Source: Roseicyclus salinarum
GTDB taxonomy: Bacteria; Pseudomonadota; Alphaproteobacteria; Rhodobacterales; Rhodobacteraceae
DNA: 46,431 nt
Assembly (NCBI RefSeq): GCF_029624655.1
Contig: NZ_JARRSA010000029.1
Span: 1 to 46,431, forward strand
Reading direction: 5' to 3'
In this document: piece after piece, positions 7,457 through 16,726 of the stretch
How the letters are laid out: each line of letters begins with the position of its first letter
Numbering within the stretch: the first letter of the stretch is position 1
Notes under the pieces: generated by a model
What the model was told of the DNA's origin: nothing
Seen by the model: the letters and a program-made list of their open reading frames with translations, nothing else
Database searches by the model: none
Translations under genes and position numbers: made by a program

Positions 7457-8671
7457 ATGAAGGATGCCGCGCAGGACGGGACGACCGATTTCGAGGCGAC
7501 GCGCCGGCGCTTCCACCTGCCGCCGGGGCAGATCTACCTCGACGGCAATTCCCTCGGGCCGCTGCCGCGGGGCGCGGAGGCCGCGATGCGGCGGGCCCTC
7601 GTCACCGAATGGGGCGAGATGGCGATCGGCGGCTGGAACCGGGCCGACTGGATGGGCCTGCCCGAACGGCTGGGCGACCGGATCGGGGCGCTGATCGGCG
7701 CGGAGACCGGCCATGTGACGGTGGGCGACACCCTGTCGATCCGGCTGTTCCAGGCGCTCGCGGCGGCCACGGGCATGACGGAGCGGCGCGTGATCCTGAC
7801 CGACAGCGGGAATTTTCCCTCCGACCTTTACATGGCGCAGGGCTTCGCGGCGAACCTGCGCGGCGGCTTCACCGTGAGGGTCGTCGCGCCAGAGGAGGTG
7901 GCTGCGAACCTCGGGGAGGACGTGGGCGTCCTGATGCTGACGCAGGTGGACTACCGCACGGGGCGGCGGCACGACATGCGCGCGCTGAGCGCGGCGGCGC
8001 GGTCGAAGGGCATCGTGACGGTCTGGGACCTCGCGCACTCGGCCGGGGCCTTCGAGGTGGACGTAGCGGGCGACGGCGCGGATTTCGCCGTGGGCTGCAC
8101 CTACAAGTACCTCAACGGCGGGCCCGGTGCGCCGGCCTTCCTCTACATGGCGCCGCGCCATGCGGAGGGCGCGCGCACCGTGCTGAACGGCTGGCTGGGC
8201 CATGCCGCGCCCTTCGACTTCGAGCCCGGCTACAGGCCCGCTCCGGGCGTGGCGCGGATGCGGATCGGGACGCCTGCGGTCCTTCAGATGCGGGTGCTGG
8301 AGGCCGCGCTCGACGCCTGGGAGGGCGTGTCCCTGGCGGATCTGAGGGCGCGGTCGGTCGCGCTTTGCGAGCGCTTCATCGCGGGCGTCGAGGCGCGCTG
8401 CCCGGGGCTGGCGCTGGCCTCGCCGCGCGATCCCGAGGCGCGCGGCAGCCAGGTATCGTTCCGCTTCGAACATGCCTATCCGGCGATGCAGGCGCTGATC
8501 GCGCGCGGCGTCGTGGGGGACTTCCGCGCACCGGACATCATGCGCTTCGGGATCGCGCCGCTCTATCTCGGGGAGGCCGAGATCGACGCGGCGGTGGCGC
8601 ATCTGGAGCAGGTGCTGGCCGAGCGCGAGCACCTCGACCCGCGCTTCCAGGCGCGCGGCCGCGTCACCTGA
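7457..8671 (+). CDS. kynU: Kynureninase
   Basis: A 404-residue PLP enzyme that splits kynurenine into anthranilate and alanine in tryptophan degradation. Its N-terminus IYLDGNSLGPLP is diagnostic. Other visible parts are TDSGNFPSDLYM, the PLP-interacting WDLAHSAGAF (Asp191, His194), and the Schiff-base lysine Lys217 in GCTYKYLNGGPGAPAF. Length matches the family. The start at 7457 follows a purine-rich GGAAAGGG. The upstream SDR gene is likely in the same transcript. No tryptophan dioxygenase or kynurenine formamidase is present, so any full pathway would need genes elsewhere. Confidence 0.94.
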   Translation: MKDAAQDGTTDFEATRRRFHLPPGQIYLDGNSLGPLPRGAEAAMRRALVTEWGEMAIGGWNRADWMGLPERLGDRIGALIGAETGHVTVGDTLSIRLFQALAAATGMTERRVILTDSGNFPSDLYMAQGFAANLRGGFTVRVVAPEEVAANLGEDVGVLMLTQVDYRTGRRHDMRALSAAARSKGIVTVWDLAHSAGAFEVDVAGDGADFAVGCTYKYLNGGPGAPAFLYMAPRHAEGARTVLNGWLGHAAPFDFEPGYRPAPGVARMRIGTPAVLQMRVLEAALDAWEGVSLADLRARSVALCERFIAGVEARCPGLALASPRDPEARGSQVSFRFEHAYPAMQALIARGVVGDFRAPDIMRFGIAPLYLGEAEIDAAVAHLEQVLAEREHLDPRFQARGRVT

Positions 8672-8869
8672 GACCCGAGGATGCCGGGAGCCCTGTGGCA
8701 ATTCAGCCGCGGCGCGGCGCCGGGCCCGGCACGATTTGCGCGCTGCGCCAGTGACTTGGGCGCCCGGTATACGACGGCACCCCGACAACCCCCGGAATTC
8801 CTTGAATTTTCCGGTTTACCTTGCCGTGGCGGAGGCTAATGTCCGACGCAGCCCCAGGAGCAAGACGCC
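8672..8869. other. Intergenic region between kynU and the DUF3422 gene
   Basis: The 198 bp contain a short inverted repeat (CGGAA ... TTCCG) at about 8792-8816 in an AT-richer stretch. I see no clear promoter or terminator. It probably carries the DUF3422 gene promoter. Confidence 0.3.
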
Positions 8870-10153
8870 ATGCCGCTCGAAGACCACCCGCTGCGCTATG
8901 CGCTCACCAACGAGCTCCATGCCCGCCCCTTTCCGTCGCTCGTGGCGCCGGGCCAGGCTGTCTATCTCGCGATAAAGGAGCCGTCGCAGGCGGCCAAGCG
9001 GGACCGCGGCCGCGACCGCGACCACCTGATCGCGCTTCTGGACCGGTTCGGAGCGCCGCATCCCAAGCCGGACGCGACGCATTATTTCGGCGATCTCGGC
9101 AAGTTCCGCCTGAAGTGGGAACAGCACACCGAATTCGTCACCTACACGGCGTTCATCGACAACGGCCTCTCGCGGCCCTACGACCCGACGGCCTGGGAGG
9201 TCTTTCCCGAGGACTGGCTGGCCGAGGCGCCCGGCAAGCGCATCACCTCGGCGCATATCATCTACCAGGAAATCCCTCAGGACGAGGCCGAGGTCGAGGG
9301 CAGGATGCATGACTGGTTCGTGCCCGAGAGCCTCGCGGTAAGCCGCGTGCTCGACGATTGCGCGGTGATCGGAGGCGACTTCCGCATCGACGTCGCGGGG
9401 CACCTGCGCTTCGCGGTCTTCGCGCGGCCCGGAACCGGGCGACGGCGGCTGGGCCGCATCGTGCAGCGCATCTGCGAGATCGAGACCTACAAGACGATGT
9501 CGATGCTGGGCCTGCCCAAGGCACGCGAACTGTCGGGCAAGCTTGGCGGCATCGACGAGCGGCTGTCGCATCTCGTGACCGACATGACCGGCGAGCTTGC
9601 CCGCCCCGACGAGACGCTGACGGAGCTTCTGACCATCGCCTCGGAGCTGGAGAAGCTGCAGACCGAGACCACGTTCCGTTTCGGTGCGACGGGCGCCTAC
9701 GAGGCGATCGTCGACCAGCGCGTGGGCGTGCTGCGCGAAGAGCGCTTTCGCGGGCGGCAGACCTTCGCGGAGTTCATGATGCGCCGATTCGATCCGGCGA
9801 TGCGGACAATCAAGGCGACCGAGGCGCGGCTCGAGACGATGACGACGCGGGCGATCCGGGCGGGCGACCTGTTGCGGACGCGCGTGGACGTCGACCGCTC
9901 GGCGCAGAACCAGGAGCTTCTCGCCTCGATGGACCGGCGGTCTGACATGCAGCTGAGACTTCAGAAGACGGTCGAGGGTCTGTCGGTCGTGGCGATCAGC
10001 TATTACGCGGTCAGCCTGCTGGTCTACCTGATCGGGCCGCTGGCCGCGCCGCTCGACCTGTCGGAGGCCGTGCTGAAGGCGTTGACGGTGATCCCGACGG
10101 TGGCGCTGGTCTGGCTGGTCGTGCGCTCGATCCGGCGCTCGGTCGAGAAGTAG
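8870..10153 (+). CDS. DUF3422 family membrane-anchored protein
   Basis: A 427-residue protein of the DUF3422 family, of unknown function. The N-terminus HPLRYALTNELHARPFP is the family hallmark. A long soluble region with predicted helical and coiled-coil stretches (about 240-365) is followed by two hydrophobic segments at roughly 372-392 and 400-418 and a basic C-terminus (RSIRRSVEK). This suggests a cytoplasmic domain tethered to the inner membrane. The gene stands alone and ends 3 bp from the end of the convergent acyl-CoA synthetase gene. Identification of the family is good; no role is proposed. Confidence 0.88.
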   Translation: MPLEDHPLRYALTNELHARPFPSLVAPGQAVYLAIKEPSQAAKRDRGRDRDHLIALLDRFGAPHPKPDATHYFGDLGKFRLKWEQHTEFVTYTAFIDNGLSRPYDPTAWEVFPEDWLAEAPGKRITSAHIIYQEIPQDEAEVEGRMHDWFVPESLAVSRVLDDCAVIGGDFRIDVAGHLRFAVFARPGTGRRRLGRIVQRICEIETYKTMSMLGLPKARELSGKLGGIDERLSHLVTDMTGELARPDETLTELLTIASELEKLQTETTFRFGATGAYEAIVDQRVGVLREERFRGRQTFAEFMMRRFDPAMRTIKATEARLETMTTRAIRAGDLLRTRVDVDRSAQNQELLASMDRRSDMQLRLQKTVEGLSVVAISYYAVSLLVYLIGPLAAPLDLSEAVLKALTVIPTVALVWLVVRSIRRSVEK

Positions 10154-10156
10154 GGC

Positions 10157-11800
10157 CTATGACGCGTCGCGCAGCGCGCGGCGCAGGATCTTGCCCGTCG
10201 CCGTCATCGGCAGGCTTTCGGCCCGGATCACCCGGCGCGGCACGCAATGGGCCGAGACCCTGTCGCGGACGAGCTCGCGCAGCGCCTCGGGAAGGCCGCT
10301 CCAGGATGCCCCGTCGCGCAGGACGACATGGGCGACGACGATTTCCGTCCTGATCGGGTCCGGCGCGCCGACCACGGCGGCCATCACCACGTCGGGATGC
10401 AGGCTCAGCGCGTGCTCGATCTCGACCGGGCCGATGCGGTAGCCGGCGCTGGTGATCACGTCGTCGTCGCGCGCGTGGAACACCATCTGCCCGTCCTGGC
10501 GAAGCTGCGCCAGGTCGCCGGTGCGCAGCCATCCGTCGCGCACCTTTTCGGCCGTCGCGTCGGGCTTGCCCCAGTATTCGAGGAACATCACCGGATCGGG
10601 GGCGCGCACGCAGACCTCGCCCACCTCGCCGGCCGAGACGGGCCTGTCCCCCGGCCCGAGGACCGCAACCTCGTGGCCCGGCACGGCAAGGCCCATCGCG
10701 CCGGGAACGCGCTCCATCACGCGGTCAACCGAGGCCACGACCAGGTTGCATTCCGTCTGGCCGTAGAACTCGTTGATCGGGCAGCCCAGCACGGCGCGTC
10801 CCCAGTCGAGGAGATCCCCGCCGAGCGCCTCTCCGCCCGAACCCACGGCGCGGAGGCGCAGGCCCTTCGGAACCTCGGCCTGACGCATCAGCCGCAGGGC
10901 GGTGGGCGGAATGAAGGCCGCCGAGACGCCTTCGTCCGCGATCAGGCGCAGGGCTGCGTCGGGGTCGAACTTCGCAAAGCGGTGGCTGACGAGCGGCACG
11001 CCGTAGAAGAGGCAGGGCAAGGCCATGTCCATCAACCCGCCGATCCATGCCCAGTCGGCCGGCGTCCAGCCAACGTCGCCCTCCTGCGGGAACCAGCCAA
11101 GCGACAGCTCGAGACACGGAAGGTGGCCGTAGAGGAACCGGTGCGCATGGAGCACGCCCTTGGGATCGCCAGTGGTGCCCGAGGTGTAGATCATCACCGC
11201 CGGATCCTCGGCATCGGTCTGCACCGGGCGGAAGCCCGACGCGGGCGTGGCGAGGATGTCGTCGAAGGCGAGGACCGGCGGCGTGGCGATGCCGGTCGTC
11301 ACGACCAACCGAAGCTCCGGCAGGTCGGGGCCCAGCGCCATGACGCGGTCGAGCGTGTCGGCCGCGACGATGACGGCCCGCGCGCCCGAATCGCGCAGCC
11401 TGTAGCGCAAGGCATCCTCTCCGAAGAGGGTGAACAAGGGCACCGAGACCGCGCCGAGCTTCATCGCGGCCAGGTGCGCGACGAGGACGGCGGGGTGCTG
11501 CGCCATCAGGACCGCGACCCGGTCGCCGCGCATGACGCCGTTGGCCGCGAGGGCCGCAGCCAGCCGGTCGGAGGCGCGTTTCAGGTCGCCGTAGCTCCAT
11601 TCCGAGCGCGCGCCGTCTGCGCCGAGGTGGACCACCGCGACGCGGTCCGGCTCCAGCGCGGCCCAGCTGTCGCAGCACAGGTGCGCGATGTTCACGGCGT
11701 CCGGGATCTTCCAGGAGAATTCCCGGTGCAGCCGGCCCCAATTGCCCCGGCCCGAGGCGGGGCGGTGCAACATCCGCCGCGCCTCGCGCAGGTCAGCCAT
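10157..11800 (-). CDS. AMP-forming acyl-CoA synthetase
   Basis: A 547-residue adenylate-forming ligase that activates a carboxylic acid with ATP and CoA. Seen are the P-loop-like MIYTSGTTGDPKG, the adenine-binding INEFYGQTE, the GWLRTGDLA motif, and the C-terminal catalytic lysine in MTATGKILRR. The order and the segment DWAWIGGLMDMALPCLFYG resemble medium-chain and benzoate/aminobenzoate-type ligases more than acetate-specific ones. Because kynureninase (producing anthranilate) lies 2 kb away, a 2-aminobenzoate-CoA ligase role is conceivable but not shown; the gene is on the opposite strand. It overlaps the upstream lipoprotein gene by 8 bp, suggesting coupled translation. Confidence 0.9.
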   Translation of the reverse strand: MADLREARRMLHRPASGRGNWGRLHREFSWKIPDAVNIAHLCCDSWAALEPDRVAVVHLGADGARSEWSYGDLKRASDRLAAALAANGVMRGDRVAVLMAQHPAVLVAHLAAMKLGAVSVPLFTLFGEDALRYRLRDSGARAVIVAADTLDRVMALGPDLPELRLVVTTGIATPPVLAFDDILATPASGFRPVQTDAEDPAVMIYTSGTTGDPKGVLHAHRFLYGHLPCLELSLGWFPQEGDVGWTPADWAWIGGLMDMALPCLFYGVPLVSHRFAKFDPDAALRLIADEGVSAAFIPPTALRLMRQAEVPKGLRLRAVGSGGEALGGDLLDWGRAVLGCPINEFYGQTECNLVVASVDRVMERVPGAMGLAVPGHEVAVLGPGDRPVSAGEVGEVCVRAPDPVMFLEYWGKPDATAEKVRDGWLRTGDLAQLRQDGQMVFHARDDDVITSAGYRIGPVEIEHALSLHPDVVMAAVVGAPDPIRTEIVVAHVVLRDGASWSGLPEALRELVRDRVSAHCVPRRVIRAESLPMTATGKILRRALRDAS

Positions 11801-12245
11801 CGGAGATGACGGTCACCGTCGGCAGTGACGTCAGGTCGAGGCCCAGCCCCTGCATGGCCTGCAGCGACAGGCGCGACCCGCTGCCCGGCGCGCCGCCCGA
11901 CGGCCTGAGCGTCACCACGACCGTCCGGCCGTCCGGCCCCACGACGCGCCCCGGCCCCTCGGCCGAGACCAGCGGCGTTTCCAGCCACATCCCCTGGATC
12001 GTGGCGTCGCCGAGGCTTGCCACCGAGAAGCCGAGGACGCGGCCGTCGCCCGTGGGTTCCGCCGTCGCCTCGCCCGCCGGACGCGCCTCGGGACGCGGCG
12101 TGTCGTCGCCAGGCGACATGGCCGTGGACGGTGCGCCGCCGCCGCCGTTGCCGCCGAACAGGCCGCCGCCCGACCCGAAACCGATGCCGCCGCCACAGCC
12201 CGCCAGAGCCAGAACGAGAGCCGTTGAAATCACGCGTTTCATCAT
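11793..12245 (-). CDS. Gly-rich hypothetical lipoprotein
   Basis: A 150-residue protein with a lipoprotein signal ([17 protein letters not shown], lipobox LAGC with the lipidated Cys at residue 17). A Gly-rich stretch follows, then a Pro/Ala-rich linker, and then a compact domain from about residue 68 ([26 protein letters not shown]) to the end. The C-terminal domain recurs in small Rhodobacteraceae lipoproteins, but I cannot assign a function. It is upstream of the acyl-CoA synthetase with an 8-bp overlap and divergent from moaA, with about 80 bp between them. Confidence 0.75.
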   Translation of the reverse strand: MMKRVISTALVLALAGCGGGIGFGSGGGLFGGNGGGGAPSTAMSPGDDTPRPEARPAGEATAEPTGDGRVLGFSVASLGDATIQGMWLETPLVSAEGPGRVVGPDGRTVVVTLRPSGGAPGSGSRLSLQAMQGLGLDLTSLPTVTVISDG

Positions 12246-12325
12246 GGAGCGACCCTAGGCCCATTTCCTTTCATCAATCAACTATTCTGAAATGCGCCCG
12301 CCGAACCTTGCGGGCCGTTCATGCC

Positions 12326-13354
12326 ATGAATACCTTTCCAGGGATGGAGAGACACGCCCCGCTCATAGATCCGTTCGCGCGCGCGATCACCTACTTGCGC
12401 GTATCGGTCACGGACCGGTGCGACTTCCGATGCGTCTACTGCATGGCCGAGAACATGCAGTTCCTTCCCAAGAAGGAGCTTCTGACGCTGGAAGAACTCG
12501 ACCGCATGTGCTCGACCTTCGTGGGGCTCGGCGTCGAGAAGCTGCGCATCACCGGCGGCGAACCGCTGGTGCGTCGCGACATCATGACGTTCTTCCGATC
12601 GATGACCCGGCACCTGGAATCGGGCGCCCTGAAGGAGCTGACGCTGACGACGAACGGCAGCCAGCTTTCGCGCTTTGCGGGCGAGCTGTTCGACGCCGGG
12701 GTGCGGCGGGTGAACGTGTCGCTCGACACGCTCGACGAAGGGAAATTCGCCGACATCACGCGCTGGGGCCGCCTGCCCCAGGTGATGAAGGGCATCGACG
12801 CGGCGCAGGCGGCGGGGCTTCGCGTGAAGATCAACGCCGTCGCCCTCAAGGGCTTCAACGAGGACGAGCTGTTCGACCTGCAGGACTGGTGCGCCAGCCG
12901 CGACATGGACCTGACCTTCATCGAGGTCATGCCGATGGGCGACCTGGGCAACGAGGACCGGCTGGACCAGTACTGGTCGCTGAAGGACCTCCGTGCGCGG
13001 CTGGCCGAGCGGTTCACGCTTGTCGATCTGGCCGAGCGGACGGGTGGTCCCGCGCGTTACGTCCAGCTGCAGGAGACCGGGCAGAAGATCGGCTTCATCA
13101 CGCCGCTCACGCACAATTTCTGCGAAAGCTGCAACCGCGTGCGGCTGACCTGCACCGGCCAGCTCTACATGTGCCTCGGGCAGGAGGACATGGCGGACCT
13201 GCGCGCGCCGCTCAGGGCATCGCGCGAGAACGACCTGCTCCGCGAGGCGATCCGCGACGCGATCGGGCGCAAGCCCAAGGGCCACGATTTCGACTATTCC
13301 CGTCAGGAAGTCGCCGGGCAGGTCAGCCGCCACATGAGCCATACCGGCGGCTGA
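12326..13354 (+). CDS. moaA: GTP 3',8-cyclase MoaA
   Basis: A 342-residue radical-SAM enzyme that converts GTP to 3',8-cyclo-GTP, the first step of molybdenum cofactor synthesis. The N-terminal [4Fe-4S]/SAM motif is CDFRCVYC (Cys32, 36, 39). The motif [11 protein letters not shown] and the C-terminal cluster motif [14 protein letters not shown] follow, and the protein ends in the expected Gly-Gly. The start is uncertain: ATG at 12326 or at 12344, neither with a good ribosome site. The window also holds a molybdoenzyme pair at 27-30 kb that would need this cofactor, though no other moa genes are adjacent. Confidence 0.96.
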   Translation: MNTFPGMERHAPLIDPFARAITYLRVSVTDRCDFRCVYCMAENMQFLPKKELLTLEELDRMCSTFVGLGVEKLRITGGEPLVRRDIMTFFRSMTRHLESGALKELTLTTNGSQLSRFAGELFDAGVRRVNVSLDTLDEGKFADITRWGRLPQVMKGIDAAQAAGLRVKINAVALKGFNEDELFDLQDWCASRDMDLTFIEVMPMGDLGNEDRLDQYWSLKDLRARLAERFTLVDLAERTGGPARYVQLQETGQKIGFITPLTHNFCESCNRVRLTCTGQLYMCLGQEDMADLRAPLRASRENDLLREAIRDAIGRKPKGHDFDYSRQEVAGQVSRHMSHTGG

Positions 13355-13408
13355 GACCCAACCGGGCGGCGCAGGCAACGCGCCCGCGCGCCCGCCAGTC
13401 CGCTCCCG

Positions 13409-14659
13409 TCAGTCCATCCGCGCCCGCAGGACCGGCCCCTCCGGCCCGTGAAGCACAAGGGCCCCGGCCTCGTCGAAGTCGTGCCGGAAGGTCCGGCCCA
13501 GCGCGTCGAGAAAGCGGCGTTCCTGCTCCATCAGCGGATCGGGACATGCCATCATCGTGGTGCCTGCCGGACCGAAGCTCAGGCCCTCGCCCGTCAGCTC
13601 GTAGCCCGAGAACCAGCGGTTGCAGCCGCCCGAACCCGCCACGCGCCCGCCCGCGTCGAACAGGAGCGTCGGGCGCGCGCCCTCGATGGCCGGGACGCCG
13701 CCGATGTCCTCCACCAGCCACTCGCGGCCCGTCAGAAGGTTTCGCGCATCGCCGCCGCAGCCGGTCATCACGCTGTCGCCCATCGCAAGTTCCGTCGTCT
13801 CGGGATAGGGCATCCCGCTCATCGTGTCGCGGCACAGCATGTCCTTGCGCAAAAGGACCGCGCGGATCGCCCGGTCGCGGTCGCGCGCCTCGATCACGAT
13901 GTCGCCCCCGGGCGTGAGGCCTGCCGACATCACCGGCAGGTCGAGGTCCTCGGCGTCGGGCCGAAGGATCTCCATGCGGCCATGCTGGATGTCGGCGCGC
14001 CAGAACGGCTCGTTCCCGCGCGCGGTGTAGCCCTCGCCATCCGTGGGCAGCGTCATGGCGCAGTCGGGCAGCCGCGTGCCAGCGATCGACACCGTCGCCT
14101 CCGCGCCCCGGTTCCAGACCCATGTGCCCGGATCGTCCGGCGCCTCGAACCGCGCACCCGACGCGGCGGCGGACGGCGCGAGCCGGATCCGCGCCTCGCC
14201 CGTGTCCATCACCGCGTCCTCGCCCGAAAGGCCCACCCGGATCAGCCTGTCGCCGCAGCGGAAGGCCGAGGTGAAACCCATTGGCGTGAAGGGCCTGAGG
14301 ATCACGTCGCCAAGATCGACGTCCCCGCTTCCGGGCTCGACCGTCAGCGGCGCGCCGATCCACGCCACCTGTCCCCCGCTCGCGATGCCGACGCGCAGGG
14401 TCGCCTCGACGCCCTCGGGGATCTCGAGCGAGAAGGCAAGCGGCACCTGCGCGCCCCCCGTGGAGGTGCGGGCAAGCGCAAGCCCGCTGTCGCCGAAGCC
14501 GCGCGCCTCGACGATGAGAACGGCATCGGGCGCAAGCGCGATGCGCGGAAGGTAGGTGGCCTCGCCCGTGATGCGGCGCGCTTCCTGCGCGCCGAGCGGA
14601 AGCGCTGCGACAGTGCAAAGGACGATGGCGCCGAGGGTCGGCGGAAGGCGGAAAAGCAT
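13409..14659 (-). CDS. Multidomain envelope protein: YbaY, MliC-like, GNEPFW and META/HslJ
   Basis: A 416-residue exported protein with a signal peptide at residues 1-24 (cleavage near LGA-QE). Four regions are recognisable: a YbaY-type beta domain (about 28-123); an MliC-like lysozyme-inhibitor segment (about 130-201) with the pattern SGARF ... WVWNRGAEATV ending in Cys200; a COG3650-type domain starting GNEPFW at 215; and a META/HslJ domain (about 307-413) with SGGCNRWFSGYELTG and the Met-Ala-Cys-Pro signature. These are usually separate small lipoproteins. It lacks a lipobox, so it is probably periplasmic. A role in envelope stress or lysozyme resistance is inference. The gene is convergent with moaA. 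Confidence 0.82.
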   Translation of the reverse strand: MLFRLPPTLGAIVLCTVAALPLGAQEARRITGEATYLPRIALAPDAVLIVEARGFGDSGLALARTSTGGAQVPLAFSLEIPEGVEATLRVGIASGGQVAWIGAPLTVEPGSGDVDLGDVILRPFTPMGFTSAFRCGDRLIRVGLSGEDAVMDTGEARIRLAPSAAASGARFEAPDDPGTWVWNRGAEATVSIAGTRLPDCAMTLPTDGEGYTARGNEPFWRADIQHGRMEILRPDAEDLDLPVMSAGLTPGGDIVIEARDRDRAIRAVLLRKDMLCRDTMSGMPYPETTELAMGDSVMTGCGGDARNLLTGREWLVEDIGGVPAIEGARPTLLFDAGGRVAGSGGCNRWFSGYELTGEGLSFGPAGTTMMACPDPLMEQERRFLDALGRTFRHDFDEAGALVLHGPEGPVLRARMD

Positions 14660-14751
14660 TGGGAAAATCCTCGCTCGTCAAACACTGCGCGCCAGTCTAG
14701 CCGAAATGCCTCCGCCGATCACGGTGAATGGGGTGCGGGGGGCGCCCGCGG

Positions 14752-15432
14752 TCAGGCCTGCGCCCGCCCGGCCTCGAAGCTGCGCGTCACCGCGGCCGGA
14801 TCGTAGCGCGTGGCGGCCCAGTCCTCGAACGGCATGGGCGCACCGGCGGTGTCGGCCTCGTAGGCGTCGAGGACCCGCCCGAGGATCCCGGCACGCGATC
14901 CGCGCACATGCAGGAAACGCAAGGACAGCATCTTGCGCGCCTCGGCCACCGGTGCGCCCTCCATCGTCATGAGATAGATGGCCGAAGCGAGGCCCGCGCG
15001 GTCCGAACCGGACTTGCAGTGGATCAGGAAGGGACGCTCGATCTCGCGGAAGGCCGCGATCAGCGCGGACAGGGAGGCGGGGCTTGGGGCCGCCTTGTCG
15101 CTCAATCCCACGGTGCGGAGCGTCAGGCCCATCTCCTCGCACCACAGCCGTTCGGTCGCGTTGTGCGCCGCCTCGGGGCTGTCGCGAAGGCTGAGCACGG
15201 TCTTCAGTCCCTCGGCGCGCAACCGCCTGAGCCGCGCCTCGGTGGGATGGTTCGAGCGGAACACGCCGGGCGCGATCTCGGCGTGGTTGGTCCAGAAGCC
15301 CCGCAACAGGGCGTGATCGAACCAGGTGTTGTAGATGCGCGCGCGGCGCCACGTCTCGTCGTCGACGGGCACCACGTTGTAGTGCTCCCGCCAGCGGCGT
15401 TCGAGATCGTTGAGGCGGCGGAGAAGCGGCAT
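14752..15432 (-). CDS. Dual-specificity-like protein phosphatase
   Basis: A 226-residue protein with the cysteine-phosphatase signature HCKSGSDRAG at residues 138-147, giving the nucleophile Cys139 and Arg145. The upstream segment APGVFRSNHPTEARLRRL and the general length fit the bacterial DSP/PTP-like family related to phytase-like and tyrosine phosphatases. It would act on phosphotyrosine or phosphoinositide-type substrates; none can be chosen from the sequence. It lies upstream of the META-domain gene on the same strand with a 92-bp gap and downstream of the M20 cluster. A signal peptide is absent, so it is probably cytoplasmic. Confidence 0.85.
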   Translation of the reverse strand: MPLLRRLNDLERRWREHYNVVPVDDETWRRARIYNTWFDHALLRGFWTNHAEIAPGVFRSNHPTEARLRRLRAEGLKTVLSLRDSPEAAHNATERLWCEEMGLTLRTVGLSDKAAPSPASLSALIAAFREIERPFLIHCKSGSDRAGLASAIYLMTMEGAPVAEARKMLSLRFLHVRGSRAGILGRVLDAYEADTAGAPMPFEDWAATRYDPAAVTRSFEAGRAQA

Positions 15433-15541
15433 GGTCGGGACCGGCTGGAATGGCGCGAGGCGCCGATATCTCAGGTCGCCGGCCGATGGGCAAGGCCAGG
15501 CGGGCCGGGACGTCGCCGTCCCGCCCCGCCACTGAATGGCG

Positions 15542-16705
15542 TCACGCGGCCGGAAGACGCCGCTCGACGATCTCGGCCCACCACGAGCAACCCGCGGGAA
15601 TGACCTCGTCGTTGAAGTTGTAGAGCGGGTGATGGACCATCGCCGTGTCCCCGTTGCCCACGAGGATGTAGGCGCCGGGACGCGCGTTGAGCATGAAGGC
15701 GAAGTCCTCGCCGCCCATGACCTGCGGAGCCTCGTCGCAGTCGCCGGCGACCGCCTTGGCCACCTCGGCGGCGAATTCCGTCTGCTCGTCGGAATTGATC
15801 ATCACCGGGTAGTTGCGCTTGTAGTCCAGCACGGCCTTGCCGCCGAAGGTCGCCGCGGTGCCCTCGACGATCTCCTTCATGCGTCGCTCGGCAAGGTCAC
15901 GGATATCGGGGTCGAGCGTGCGCACCGTGCCCTTCAGCGTCACAGTCTCGGGGATGACGTTATGCGCCTTGGAGCCGGTCTCGAAGCTGGTGACGGAGAC
16001 CACGACCTCCTTCACCGGGTCGGCGTTGCGGCTGGCGATCGTCTGGAGGGCAAGCACCATGTGGCTTGCCATGACCGTCGTGTCGATCGTGTCGTGCGGC
16101 TTGGCGGCGTGACCGCCCCGGCCGGTGACGTGGATCGTGAACAGGTCGGCCGCAGCGAAGAACGGGCCGGGACGGATCGCGAACTGGCCTGCCGGAACGC
16201 CCGGCCAGTTGTGCATCCCGTAGACCTCCTCGATGTTCCAGCGCTCCATCAGGCCGTCCTCGACCATCTCGCGGCCGCCGCCGCCGCCCTCCTCGGCCGG
16301 CTGGAAGATCACGGCCACGGTGCCGTCGAAATTGCGCGTCTCGGCAAGGTATTTCGCGGCCCCGAGCAGCATCGCGGTATGGCCGTCATGGCCGCAGGCG
16401 TGCATCGCGCCCGGCGTCTTCGAGGCGTAGTCGAGCCCGGTTTCCTCGTGGATCGGCAGCGCGTCCATGTCCGCGCGCAGGCCGATGGTGCGTCCCGAGT
16501 TGTCCGATTTGCCCTTGATGATGCCGACGACGCCGGTCTTGCCGATCCCCGTCACCACCTCGTCACAGCCGAAGTCCCGCAGCTTGTCGGCCACGATCCC
16601 CGAGGTGCGGTGCGTCTCGAAAAGGATCTCGGGGTTCTCGTGGAAGTCGCGTCGCCACTCGGTGATCTCGGGAAGAAGCTCCGCGAAGCGGTTCTTGACG
16701 GGCAT
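15542..16705 (-). CDS. M20 amidohydrolase / aminoacylase, paralogue 1
   Basis: A 387-residue zinc amidohydrolase of the M20D family (hippurate hydrolase, aminoacylase and IAA-amino-acid hydrolase group). It would hydrolyse N-acylated amino acids in the cytoplasm. Visible motifs: ADMDALPIHEE, the metal-binding ACGHDGHT (Cys, His, His), QPAEEGG (catalytic Glu), the HNWPGVP loop, the GRGGHAA lid motif, and the C-terminal metal residue region VMGGEDFAFML. The start ATG at 16705 is shared in position with its two neighbours (M-P-x-K/R-N-R). It is the last gene of a run of three paralogues plus argE and an ABC ATPase. Confidence 0.93.
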   Translation of the reverse strand: MPVKNRFAELLPEITEWRRDFHENPEILFETHRTSGIVADKLRDFGCDEVVTGIGKTGVVGIIKGKSDNSGRTIGLRADMDALPIHEETGLDYASKTPGAMHACGHDGHTAMLLGAAKYLAETRNFDGTVAVIFQPAEEGGGGGREMVEDGLMERWNIEEVYGMHNWPGVPAGQFAIRPGPFFAAADLFTIHVTGRGGHAAKPHDTIDTTVMASHMVLALQTIASRNADPVKEVVVSVTSFETGSKAHNVIPETVTLKGTVRTLDPDIRDLAERRMKEIVEGTAATFGGKAVLDYKRNYPVMINSDEQTEFAAEVAKAVAGDCDEAPQVMGGEDFAFMLNARPGAYILVGNGDTAMVHHPLYNFNDEVIPAGCSWWAEIVERRLPAA

Positions 16706-16726
16706 TGGTCGTCTCCTGTGTGTGTC

